A stretch of 64,000 nt of DNA, from assembly GCA_016194905.1 (NCBI GenBank), contig JACQAP010000031.1:62001-126000 (forward strand). Direction: 5' to 3'. Each line of letters opens with the position of its first letter. The stretch's first letter is position 1. The translations under genes were made by a program, and so were the position numbers. Below the pieces are notes generated by a model. It worked only from the letters and a program-made list of their open reading frames with translations. It did not search any database and was not told the DNA's origin. This DNA comes from Betaproteobacteria bacterium. GTDB lineage: Bacteria > Pseudomonadota > Gammaproteobacteria > Burkholderiales > JACQAP01. This document shows positions 9,385-16,410 of this stretch, piece by piece.

Positions 9385-9891
9385 TTACTTTGCCAATTGC
9401 ACCAGCACGCGGCGGTTTTTCTGTTTGTCGGCGGCGCTCTTCTCCGGGGAGACAAGCGCCTTTAAAGACCCTACCCCACTGGGCACGCACGGCAGTTTCA
9501 TTCCCTTGGCCTTGAGTGCCGCGCAAACGGTTTTTGCGCGCGCGACAGACAGCTTCTGATTGGCTGCCGCCGTCCCGTCGGCATCGGTATGACCTTCGGC
9601 GGTAACCTTGAGTTTGGGGAAGGCCGTCTTCAGCGTCTTCGAGCTTTCGGTCAATATCTTCAGCAGTCCGCTGATCCTCTTTTCGTTGCCGGCGGCGAAC
9701 TCCGCCTTTCCGGTCTTGAACTCGAACTGCCCGTCCTTGATCTGCTGGTCGGCCAGGGACTTGTTGACGTTGTCGAGGAACGGCTTGTTGGTCAGCTCCC
9801 CCAGATTCGGCAAGTTGTTCAAGTCCACCGCCCCGGCCGGGGCACAGGTCAGCACCAGCAGGCTGGCGGCAAAACCGATCGTCGAACGCAT
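9385..9891 (-). CDS. OmpA-family peptidoglycan-associated protein
   Basis: A 168-residue exported protein. The signal peptide is MRSTIGFAASLLVLTCAPAGA. The OmpA-like domain fills the rest, with the peptidoglycan-binding core VTAEGHTDADGTAAANQKLS and ARAKTVCAALKAKGM. There is no beta-barrel and no lipobox, so it is probably a soluble periplasmic protein rather than an OmpA porin or Pal. The stop lies about 30 bp from the bidirectional terminator shared with the upstream convergent gene. Confidence 0.85.
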   Translation of the reverse strand: MRSTIGFAASLLVLTCAPAGAVDLNNLPNLGELTNKPFLDNVNKSLADQQIKDGQFEFKTGKAEFAAGNEKRISGLLKILTESSKTLKTAFPKLKVTAEGHTDADGTAAANQKLSVARAKTVCAALKAKGMKLPCVPSGVGSLKALVSPEKSAADKQKNRRVLVQLAK

Positions 9892-9975
9892 GTCACTCTC
9901 TCCGCAATTTGAACGGCATGCAGTATAAGAGAATATCGAGGCGATGCCGCGACGGCCGGTGCGGCTCCCCGGGGT

Positions 9976-10101
9976 TCAGATCCTGTTTATGGAGACGCCG
10001 CCGTCCACGAGCAGCGCACTGGCGGTGGTAAACGCCGAAGCGTAACCGATTCCGGAGCTCGCGCCAGTGACGATGGCAACCTTGTTGGCAAGTGCGGTCA
10101 T
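9976..10101 (-). pseudogene. Internally deleted short-chain dehydrogenase (SDR) remnant
   Basis: A 41-codon in-frame ORF from ATG 10101. Its first ~23 residues, MTALANKVAIVTGASSGIGY, are a perfect SDR N-terminus with the NAD-binding TGxxxGxG. It then jumps at about residue 24-27 to SALLVDGGVSINR, the SDR C-terminal motif, and stops. Roughly 200 internal residues, including the catalytic Ser-Tyr-Lys, are missing, but the frame is kept. The remnant cannot be an active dehydrogenase. Confidence 0.85.
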
Positions 10102-10193
10102 GTCCGATTTCCCTTTCTAGAACTCCTCTGCGGTAAGGTGTGCTTCGCGCTTTTTTCGATGAGGGGTACCATGTATGCAGCCAGAGGCCGCCG

Positions 10194-10871
10194 ATGGATG
10201 AAAAGCAGTTTGCCGAGTTGCGCCAGCACATGATCATGGAGATCGCCGCGATCACCGTGATGGTGGGCGAGCGAATCGGCAAGTACAACCTGGATTCGCG
10301 CGTGATGGAAGTCATGGGCAAGGTCGAGCGGCACGAATTCGTGCCGCTCGAACTGCAACCCCACGCGTATCTCGACCGCCCGCTGCCGATCGGCTACGAC
10401 AAGACCATCTCCCAGCCTTTCATCGTCGCGCTGATGACCGATCTCCTGCAGATCGGCGCACAGGACGTCGTCCTCGAGATCGGCACCGGGCTGGGTTATC
10501 AGTCGGCGATTCTCGCCGGGCTGGCGCACAAGGTGTACAGCGTCGAGATCATCGAGCCGCTCGCCGGGCAAGCGGTGAAGCGGCTTGCCCGCGCGGGCTG
10601 CGCCAATGTGGAAGTCCGCGTGGGCAACGGCTACAACGGCTGGCCCGAGCACGCACCCTTCGACCGGATCATCGCCACCGCCGCACCAGACCTGATTCCG
10701 GCGCCGCTGATCCACCAGCTCAAGCCCGGCGGCCGGATGGTCCTCCCCGCCGGCCTGCCGGACAGCCAGCAACTGATCCTCGTCGAGAAAAGCGCCACCG
10801 ACGGAAGGTTAACAACGCGGGAGATTCTGCCGGTGCGCTTCTCCGAACTCGAAGGCGCCGAACCGGGCTGA
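10194..10871 (+). CDS. pcm: Protein-L-isoaspartate O-methyltransferase
   Basis: A 225-residue SAM-dependent enzyme that methylates isoaspartyl residues for repair of aged proteins. The family signature is clear: RHEFVPLEL, the substrate loop PLPIGYDKTISQPFIVALM, the SAM motif VVLEIGTGLGYQSAILA and the late motif FDRIIATAA with LKPGGRMVLP. ATG 10194 was chosen because the conserved region starts soon after; an in-frame GTG at 10140 would add 18 residues. A three-unit tandem repeat follows the stop. Confidence 0.92.
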   Translation: MDEKQFAELRQHMIMEIAAITVMVGERIGKYNLDSRVMEVMGKVERHEFVPLELQPHAYLDRPLPIGYDKTISQPFIVALMTDLLQIGAQDVVLEIGTGLGYQSAILAGLAHKVYSVEIIEPLAGQAVKRLARAGCANVEVRVGNGYNGWPEHAPFDRIIATAAPDLIPAPLIHQLKPGGRMVLPAGLPDSQQLILVEKSATDGRLTTREILPVRFSELEGAEPG

Positions 10872-10897
10872 GGACTGGGAAGACCGTGACGAACGTG

Positions 10898-10987
10898 ACA
10901 CCCCTGTATAGCTCGGTCCGGGTGTAAACACCCCTGTATAGCTCGGTACGGGTGTAAACACCCCTGTGAAGCTCGGTCCGGGTGTAA
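10898..10987 (+). repeat. Three tandem 30-bp units, each a potential hairpin
   Basis: Units at 10898-10927, 10928-10957 and 10958-10987 start with ACACCCCTGTATAGCTCGGT and end GGGTGTAA. Unit 2 differs by one base and unit 3 by two from unit 1. Each unit carries ACACCC and GGGTGT as inverted ends, so each can fold alone. It lies just after the pcm stop. Confidence 0.95.
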
Positions 10988-10993
10988 ACGATT

Positions 10994-11056
10994 GTGAAAA
11001 CGCGCAAGGTTCATGCGCGTCTCAGTGCAGGCTAGCTTTTCAGTTATGCCGGAACT
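10994..11056 (+). repeat. 63-bp direct repeat, copy B
   Basis: Matches 5615-5677 with 5 mismatches by eye, same orientation. It begins 6 bp after the three-unit tandem array. Here it is outside any gene. Confidence 0.9.
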
Positions 11057-11129
11057 GCAATTCAATCGACTGCGGACTTGTTCCGCATATTCGTGACGGG
11101 TTAAGAGCAGAGAGTAGATAACAGAAGAG

Positions 11130-11165
11130 AAACGCCCCGACCGCTTTCACGATCAGGGCGCTTTT
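11130..11165 (-). terminator. Terminator-like hairpin downstream of azoR
   Basis: ACGCCCCGA pairs imperfectly with TCAGGGCGCT, flanked by AA and TTTT. It lies about 40 bp beyond the azoR stop. Confidence 0.65.
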
Positions 11166-11205
11166 ACAGCAGGCATCGCTATTGGGTTGCCAGTCCAGTT
11201 TGGAT

Positions 11206-11820
11206 TCAGGCGGCCTGCGGGACAAACATCTCGCGGATCTGCCCGCGCGCTTTCGCGAGCGAATGGGCACGAACCTCGGCGCCGATGGCGAGACCGTGGG
11301 CACGGACGACTTCGATGTCGGTGATGCCGATGAAGGTGAGCATCTGCTTCAGGTAGCCGACGTGCATCGTGTCCACCGGCGAATCGGCGTAGGTGCCGCC
11401 GCTGGTGGCGACGATGATCGCCCTGGTGTTTTTCACCAGGCCTTCGGGCCCCTTCTCGCCGTACTTGAAGGTCTTCCCCGCCACCGCGATGCGGTCGATC
11501 CAGGCTTTCAGGCCGGTCGGGATGGTGAAGTTGTAGAGCGGCGCGCCGATCACGAGCACGTCTGCCGATTTCAGTTCGGCGATCAGTTCTTCATCAAGCT
11601 GCGCTTCGCGATTCTGCAGTTCGCTCAACAACTCCGCCGCCATGCCGCGGGTGGCGAGAATCTCCGGCGTCAAATGCGCGAGCGGTTCCCTGCCGAGATC
11701 GCGACGCACGACTTCGAAACCAGGCTCGCTTTCACGCAGGCGTTCGACCACCGATTGGGTAAGCTGGCGGGACACCGAGGCCTCGCCGAGGATGCTGGAA
11801 TCCAGTTGCAGGACTTTCAT
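11206..11820 (-). CDS. azoR: FMN-dependent NADH-azoreductase
   Basis: A 204-residue flavodoxin-like quinone/azo reductase. It starts with MKVLQLDSSILGEASVSRQL, followed by the flavin-loop motif VIGAPLYNFTIPTGLKAWID and GKTFKYGEKGPEGL. The later SGGTYADSP motif contacts FMN. The start at 11820 has a strong ribosome-binding site (AAGGAGGCAAC); an in-frame upstream ATG at 11898 has none. Azoreductases reduce azo dyes and quinones, usually as a detoxification step. It is divergent from a LysR gene, with a palindrome between them, so LysR control is likely. Confidence 0.93.
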   Translation of the reverse strand: MKVLQLDSSILGEASVSRQLTQSVVERLRESEPGFEVVRRDLGREPLAHLTPEILATRGMAAELLSELQNREAQLDEELIAELKSADVLVIGAPLYNFTIPTGLKAWIDRIAVAGKTFKYGEKGPEGLVKNTRAIIVATSGGTYADSPVDTMHVGYLKQMLTFIGITDIEVVRAHGLAIGAEVRAHSLAKARGQIREMFVPQAA

Positions 11821-11926
11821 GTTGCCTCCTTGTGTTGAGTTAGCTGACCGGGAAAATCCGGCCTGAGCACACGGGATTGATACTAAGACTGGCAACAACT
11901 CTGGAATAGCCGGCGAAACCGGGTTA

Positions 11927-11950
11927 GATTGTCCTGTCTATAGGACAATC
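11927..11950. promoter_or_regulatory. Perfect palindromic operator between azoR and lysR
   Basis: GATTGTCCT and AGGACAATC are perfect 9-bp inverted arms around a 6-bp centre, 9 bp upstream of the lysR ATG. The position suggests autorepression and possibly control of divergent azoR. Confidence 0.8.
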
Positions 11951-11959
11951 GAGCCCGCC

Positions 11960-12889
11960 ATGCAAGATCTCAATGACCTCTACTACTTTGCCAAGGTGGT
12001 GGAAAAAGGCAGCTTCGCGGCGGCCGCGCGCACGCTCGACCTGCCCAAATCGCGGCTGTCCCGGCGGGTGGCGACCCTGGAATCCGCGCTCGGCGTACGC
12101 CTGCTGCAGCGGACCACGCGCCGGCTCGCGCTGACCGAAGTCGGCAAGCTCTACTACCAGCACGCCCAGAACGTCATGGCCGAGGCCGAGGCCGCGGTCG
12201 AAGCCGTCGAACGTGTGCGCGAGGTACCGAGCGGATCGCTGCGGGTCAGTTGCGCGATCCCCGTTGCGCAGACCGATCTCGCGCGCATCCTGCCGCGGTT
12301 CCTCGCCGCTTATCCGCAGATACGCCTCGACCTGATCGTGACCAACCGCCGCATCGAACTGATCGAGGAAGGGGTCGACATCGCGCTGCGCGTGCGCACA
12401 ATCAGCGACGAGGAAGCGCATCTGGTCACGCGCCGATTCCGCCCGGCGCACGGACTCATCGTCGTGCATTCCGAGTTGCTCGAAGCGCATGGACCGATCG
12501 CCGAGCCGGAAGACCTCGCCCGAATTCCCGTCATGGGTTTCGGCTCGGCGGACCGCAAGCTGCGCTGGTCCCTGGTCGGCGCAAACGGCGAGAAGCGCGA
12601 TGTGACGCTAACTGCGCGGCTGACGACCGACGACTTCAACGTGCTGCGCAACGCCGCGCTCGCCGGCCTCGGCGCGACTCTGCTGCCGAGCGCGTATTGC
12701 ATGGAGGATGTTCAGGCCGGCCGGCTGACGCCGCTGCTGACGAAGTGGTCGATACCGGCCGCGACGCTGCAGGCCGTATACGTCAGCCGCCGCGGCATGG
12801 TGCCCGCGGTGCGCGCCTTCCTCGATTTTCTGGAAGAAAATCTCGGCAGTGCGCAAACAGTTGCTGACTCACCAACGCCGGATCATTGA
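11960..12889 (+). CDS. LysR-family transcriptional regulator
   Basis: A 309-residue LysR regulator. The winged helix-turn-helix is at 1-60, with LNDLYYFAKVVEKGSF, SRLSRRVATLES and LLQRTTRRLALTEVG. The effector-binding domain starts at about 90 (GSLRVSCAIPVAQ) and includes IDLIV-type core strands and EEGVDIALRV. It is divergently arranged with azoR, so the quinone/azo reductase is the probable target. Its 3' end overlaps the convergent dusC gene by 107 nt, which is unusually long. Confidence 0.92.
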   Translation: MQDLNDLYYFAKVVEKGSFAAAARTLDLPKSRLSRRVATLESALGVRLLQRTTRRLALTEVGKLYYQHAQNVMAEAEAAVEAVERVREVPSGSLRVSCAIPVAQTDLARILPRFLAAYPQIRLDLIVTNRRIELIEEGVDIALRVRTISDEEAHLVTRRFRPAHGLIVVHSELLEAHGPIAEPEDLARIPVMGFGSADRKLRWSLVGANGEKRDVTLTARLTTDDFNVLRNAALAGLGATLLPSAYCMEDVQAGRLTPLLTKWSIPAATLQAVYVSRRGMVPAVRAFLDFLEENLGSAQTVADSPTPDH

Positions 12890-13802
12890 TCGTGCGCACG
12901 GCTGCATAGGCGGCTTGCGCTTGCGGATAGCGGCAGCGCAGGAAGTTGAGCCACCGCTTGAGCCGGCCGGAGCGGTGATGCGGCGCTACGTGCGTGCCAA
13001 CGATCCGCCAGAAGTCGGCCATCAGCGGCAGCAGCGCTTGCCAGCCCACGCCCGGTTCATCAGTACGCTGCGGTGTCGCCAAGTCTTGCCGCTTGATCGC
13101 CAGCGCCAGGCCCGGGTCGGCCACGATGCCGCGGCCTAGCATCAGTGCATTGCATCCGGACAGGGTGCGACACCGGGATGCGTCTTCGACATTCCAGATT
13201 TCGCCATTGGCAATCACCGGGATGGTGACCGCGGCGCGGATATCCTGAATGCGTTCCCAATAGGCGGGCGGCCGGTAGCCATCGGTTTTGGTGCGGGCGT
13301 GCACCACCAGCTCGTCGGCGCCGCCGTCCGCAATGGCCAGCGCGCATTCGAGTGCGCGTGAACCGTCGTTGTAGCCCAGCCGCATCTTCGCCGAGACGGG
13401 CATGTGTCGCGGCACCGCGCGGCGCACCGCGGCGACGATTTCCGCGATGAGTTCGGGCTCGTCCAGCAGGACCGCACCGCCGCGATGGCGGTTCACGCCC
13501 TTGGCCGGGCAACCGAAGTTCAGGTCGATGCCCGCCGGACCCAGGGCCGCGAGCTTCGCCGCGTTTTCGGCCAGGCACACCGGGTCCGAGCCCAACAGTT
13601 GCGCCCGCACGGGCACACCGGCGGGGGTGCGCCCGCCATGGTCGAGCTCGGGCACGACGCGCAGGAACACGCGATCGGGCAACAGCGTGCCGGTGACCCG
13701 GATGAACTCCGACACGCAACGATCGATCCCGCCCACGCGCGTCAGGATGTCGCGCAAGACGAAATCGAGCAACCCTTCCATGGGCGCGAGCAGGATGGTC
13801 AT
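12783..13802 (-). CDS. dusC: tRNA-dihydrouridine(16) synthase
   Basis: A 339-residue FMN enzyme that reduces uridine in the tRNA D-loop. The start MTILLAPMEGLLDFVLRD matches DusC; an in-frame ATG at 13823 would add seven residues. Catalytic-region motifs are GIDLNFGCPAKGVNRHRGGA, where the Cys is the general acid, then VSAKMRLGYND and VVHARTKTDGY. NGEIWNVEDA and LMLGRGIVADP bind FMN phosphate. The C-terminal ~20 residues are basic and non-conserved and overlap the lysR 3' end. Confidence 0.93.
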   Translation of the reverse strand: MTILLAPMEGLLDFVLRDILTRVGGIDRCVSEFIRVTGTLLPDRVFLRVVPELDHGGRTPAGVPVRAQLLGSDPVCLAENAAKLAALGPAGIDLNFGCPAKGVNRHRGGAVLLDEPELIAEIVAAVRRAVPRHMPVSAKMRLGYNDGSRALECALAIADGGADELVVHARTKTDGYRPPAYWERIQDIRAAVTIPVIANGEIWNVEDASRCRTLSGCNALMLGRGIVADPGLALAIKRQDLATPQRTDEPGVGWQALLPLMADFWRIVGTHVAPHHRSGRLKRWLNFLRCRYPQAQAAYAAVRTINDPALVSQQLFAHCRDFLPENRGRRAPRAPCRGG

Positions 13803-13957
13803 GGCGCCATTTTCCTCTTTCATCTTTCCTCTCGCTTCTTCGCATCACATCGGCAGCGGCAATTGATGATCCCGCCAGTCTCCCGGAAAAGCGGTTTTCA
13901 ACCCTGAATTGTGCATAATCGCAGGTTCAGGGAGCGACGGCGGATAGGATCGGCCCG

Positions 13958-15346
13958 ATGCAGGAGAGCCTGCACAGCGATAAACCGCACCAACCGGCGC
14001 CATTTTTATTGGCAATGACCTACCTGCGCACACGCCTTGAACGGCTTTGGATCGCGGCAAGCGAGGCCTTCAAGCGGGACACCGCCCACTTCTCGGCCCG
14101 CCATTTCTACTTTGGCCTGGTGGCCGGAGTAGGATTCCCCTTGTACTACGTCATCTGGCACGTCCTGTTTCCCCAGCCCTATGAAACCCTGCTGTTGAGG
14201 CTGGTCGGCTCCGCGATTTTCGTGCCGATCATTCTCGCGAAGCTGTGGCCTCAGTCGCTGAAGCGCTTCTTTCCCCTGTATTGGTACCTGGCGTTGCTGT
14301 TTGCCCTGCCGTTCTTTTTCACGTTCATGCTGTTGAGAAACGACGGCTCGACCGTCTGGCTGCTGTCGACCCTGGTCGCCTTGTTCGTCATGATCCTCCT
14401 GCTCGACTGGATCAATCTCCTGATCCACATAACGGTCGGCGTGGCGAGTGCCGTCCTGGCCTACCACGTGACGACAGGCTTTTCCGTCACGTTTGCCTTC
14501 AAATCGCTCGAGTATGTACCCATCTTCCTGTTCGCAATCGTCATGGGTATCGTCGTCAACTATACGGCCGAGAAAATGCGGGCCGAGCGCCGCCAGGCGA
14601 TGCTCGCCACCGCGGGAATGGTCGCTCACGAGCTTCGAACCCCGCTGCTCAGCGTCAAGACCGGGGCAGCCGGGCTGCGTCATTACCTTCCGGTTCTGAT
14701 GGACGCCTACCGGCTGGCCGTCGAGCGCAGGTTGATCGCCGGTTCCATACGAGGGACCCATCTCGATTCGATGGCCGGCGTGCTCGATCGCATCGAGACG
14801 GAGGCCGACCGGTCCAACACGGTCATCGACATGCTGCTATACACTGTTCGCGGCCTCGGCATGGAGCCCGCCAGGGAACTCGTCCCCTGCTCGATGTCGC
14901 GCTGCGTGGACACCGCGTTGCGACGTTACCCTTTCGCTTCGGAAAAGGAGCGCACCTTGATGCAGTTGGACATGAAGGCGGACTTTTCTTTCATGGGTTC
15001 GGAATTGCTCATGGTGCACGTGATCTTCAACCTGTTGAAAAACGCGCTGCGGCATATCGCCATCGCCGGAAAAGGCACGATCTCGATCAGGATCGAGACC
15101 GACCCGCTGGAAAGCCGCCTGGTTTTTCTCGACACCGGTACCGGCATTCCCGCCGAGGTGCTGCCGCATATCTTCACGCGCTACTACGCCTGGCCGAAGC
15201 ACGGGGAGGGGGTCGTCGAGACCACGGGCATCGGACTTTCCTTCTGCCGGGAGGTGGTCCATGCTTTCCACGGCAGCATCGAATGCCGTTCGCGGCTGAA
15301 CGAGTACACGGAGTTCCTGATCAAGTTTCCGGGGAGTACAAAATGA
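13958..15346 (+). CDS. lqsS: LqsS/CqsS-type membrane sensor histidine kinase for alpha-hydroxyketone signals
   Basis: A 462-residue kinase. Six hydrophobic segments fill about residues 50-205 (near 51-72, 77-97, 108-127, 136-152, 153-172 and 186-203) with almost no periplasmic domain, as in CqsS and LqsS. The H-box is GMVAHELRTPLLSVKTG, with His at about 224. A dimerisation helix is followed by an HATPase with HVIFNLLKNALRH, DTGTGIPAEV and TTGIGLSFCREVV. No receiver domain is fused, unlike Vibrio CqsS but like Legionella LqsS. It overlaps the LqsR-like regulator by ATGA. The quorum-sensing role rests on the adjacent synthase gene. Confidence 0.85.
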   Translation: MQESLHSDKPHQPAPFLLAMTYLRTRLERLWIAASEAFKRDTAHFSARHFYFGLVAGVGFPLYYVIWHVLFPQPYETLLLRLVGSAIFVPIILAKLWPQSLKRFFPLYWYLALLFALPFFFTFMLLRNDGSTVWLLSTLVALFVMILLLDWINLLIHITVGVASAVLAYHVTTGFSVTFAFKSLEYVPIFLFAIVMGIVVNYTAEKMRAERRQAMLATAGMVAHELRTPLLSVKTGAAGLRHYLPVLMDAYRLAVERRLIAGSIRGTHLDSMAGVLDRIETEADRSNTVIDMLLYTVRGLGMEPARELVPCSMSRCVDTALRRYPFASEKERTLMQLDMKADFSFMGSELLMVHVIFNLLKNALRHIAIAGKGTISIRIETDPLESRLVFLDTGTGIPAEVLPHIFTRYYAWPKHGEGVVETTGIGLSFCREVVHAFHGSIECRSRLNEYTEFLIKFPGSTK

Positions 15347-16365
15347 GCCGGGGAATTCGACCTTTCTACTTTCCCACGACCGTGGCGATCGTCGACGACA
15401 GTCCGGATTTTCTCGCCAACCTGAGCCTGAACCTGGATCCGATGCTGGCATTTCGCGTGTTCGATTCCCCGGCGGAGACGCTCGCCGCATTGAACCGCGA
15501 GCAGGCGAGCACGCCGGGACCCGAACGGTTTTTCTCGGTCTACCAGCACCGCGAGGAACATTCCTTCGACCATCATGTAATCGATCTCAACATGGCCCGG
15601 ATTCATCGCGAGGTCTTCAACGACAAGCGCTTCGAGCGCTACTCGGTCGTGGTGGTGGATTACGACATGCCGGAGATAGACGGGCTGGAGTTCTGCCGGC
15701 GGCTCGCGCACTCCCCGGTGCGCAAGGTGCTGCTTACCGGCAAGGCGGACGAAAAGGTGGCGGTACAGGCGTTCAACGAGGGGATCATCGACCGCTTCGT
15801 CCTGAAGCAGGACCCCAACGCCATGACATTGCTCCAGCAGACAATCCGCGAGATGCAGGAGGACTATTTCCAGGACATCGAGCGGATGATGGAAGACGCG
15901 CTCAATATCGGGCCGCTGCACTTTTTGCGCGATCCTTTTTTTTCCGAACTTTTCCGCAAGATCTGCGCGGAGCTCAATATCGTCGAGTTCTACCTGTGCA
16001 GCAGCCCGGACGGTATCCTGCTGTTCGATGGCACCGGTGCGGTCACGCTGCTGCTGGTTTGCAACGACGAGGCGATGCGTGTGCATTACGACGTCGCTTT
16101 CGACAACGCCGCGCCGGCTGCGCTGCTGGATGAATTGATCAAAGGCAATATCGTGCCGTATTTCTGGCGAAGCCGCGGACTGTACTCGCGCCAGTACTTC
16201 GACTGGCGCAGCTATGTCTATCCGGCGCTGGAGTGCAATGGCTTGCAGCGCTACCGCTACGCGCTGGTGAAAGACACCCGCGGTTTGTTGCTCTCCCCCG
16301 TTTTCAGCTACCACGATTACCTGAGGCAGCTCGACGAGGCGGGCCGGGACCGTTCCCGCGCCTGA
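15343..16365 (+). CDS. lqsR: LqsR-like response regulator
   Basis: A 340-residue regulator whose ATG overlaps the kinase stop. The receiver has Asp18-Asp19 (IVDDSPDF), phospho-acceptor Asp106 (VVVVDYDMPEIDGLEF), Thr132 and Lys155 (FVLKQD). An unusual ~50-residue insertion at 50-98 separates the first two receiver strands. The C-terminal half (about 190-340: FLRDPFFSELFRKI, NIVEFYLCSSPDG, YSRQYFDWRSYVYP) has no known DNA-binding motif, as in Legionella LqsR, whose output domain is unusual. It is convergent with the autoinducer synthase gene. Confidence 0.8.
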   Translation: MSRGIRPFYFPTTVAIVDDSPDFLANLSLNLDPMLAFRVFDSPAETLAALNREQASTPGPERFFSVYQHREEHSFDHHVIDLNMARIHREVFNDKRFERYSVVVVDYDMPEIDGLEFCRRLAHSPVRKVLLTGKADEKVAVQAFNEGIIDRFVLKQDPNAMTLLQQTIREMQEDYFQDIERMMEDALNIGPLHFLRDPFFSELFRKICAELNIVEFYLCSSPDGILLFDGTGAVTLLLVCNDEAMRVHYDVAFDNAAPAALLDELIKGNIVPYFWRSRGLYSRQYFDWRSYVYPALECNGLQRYRYALVKDTRGLLLSPVFSYHDYLRQLDEAGRDRSRA

Positions 16366-16381
16366 GCGCAACCGTCCGGGC

Positions 16382-16406
16382 GGTGACGCCGCGCGAAGCG
16401 TCAGCC
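16382..16406. terminator. Hairpin between convergent lqsR and lqsA
   Basis: GGTGACGC pairs with GCGTCAGCC (one looped base) around CGCGCGAA. There is no T-run on either side, so terminator function is uncertain. Confidence 0.35.
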
Positions 16407-16410
16407 GGCT

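Noticed and set aside
10898-11056. CRISPR array at the three 30-bp repeats
   Set aside because: The units are directly adjacent with no spacers, and no cas genes are present.
14245-15342. N-terminal extension of the LqsR-like frame through the kinase gene
   Set aside because: The upstream part is an out-of-frame reading of the kinase. The ATG at 15343 overlapping the kinase stop is the natural start.
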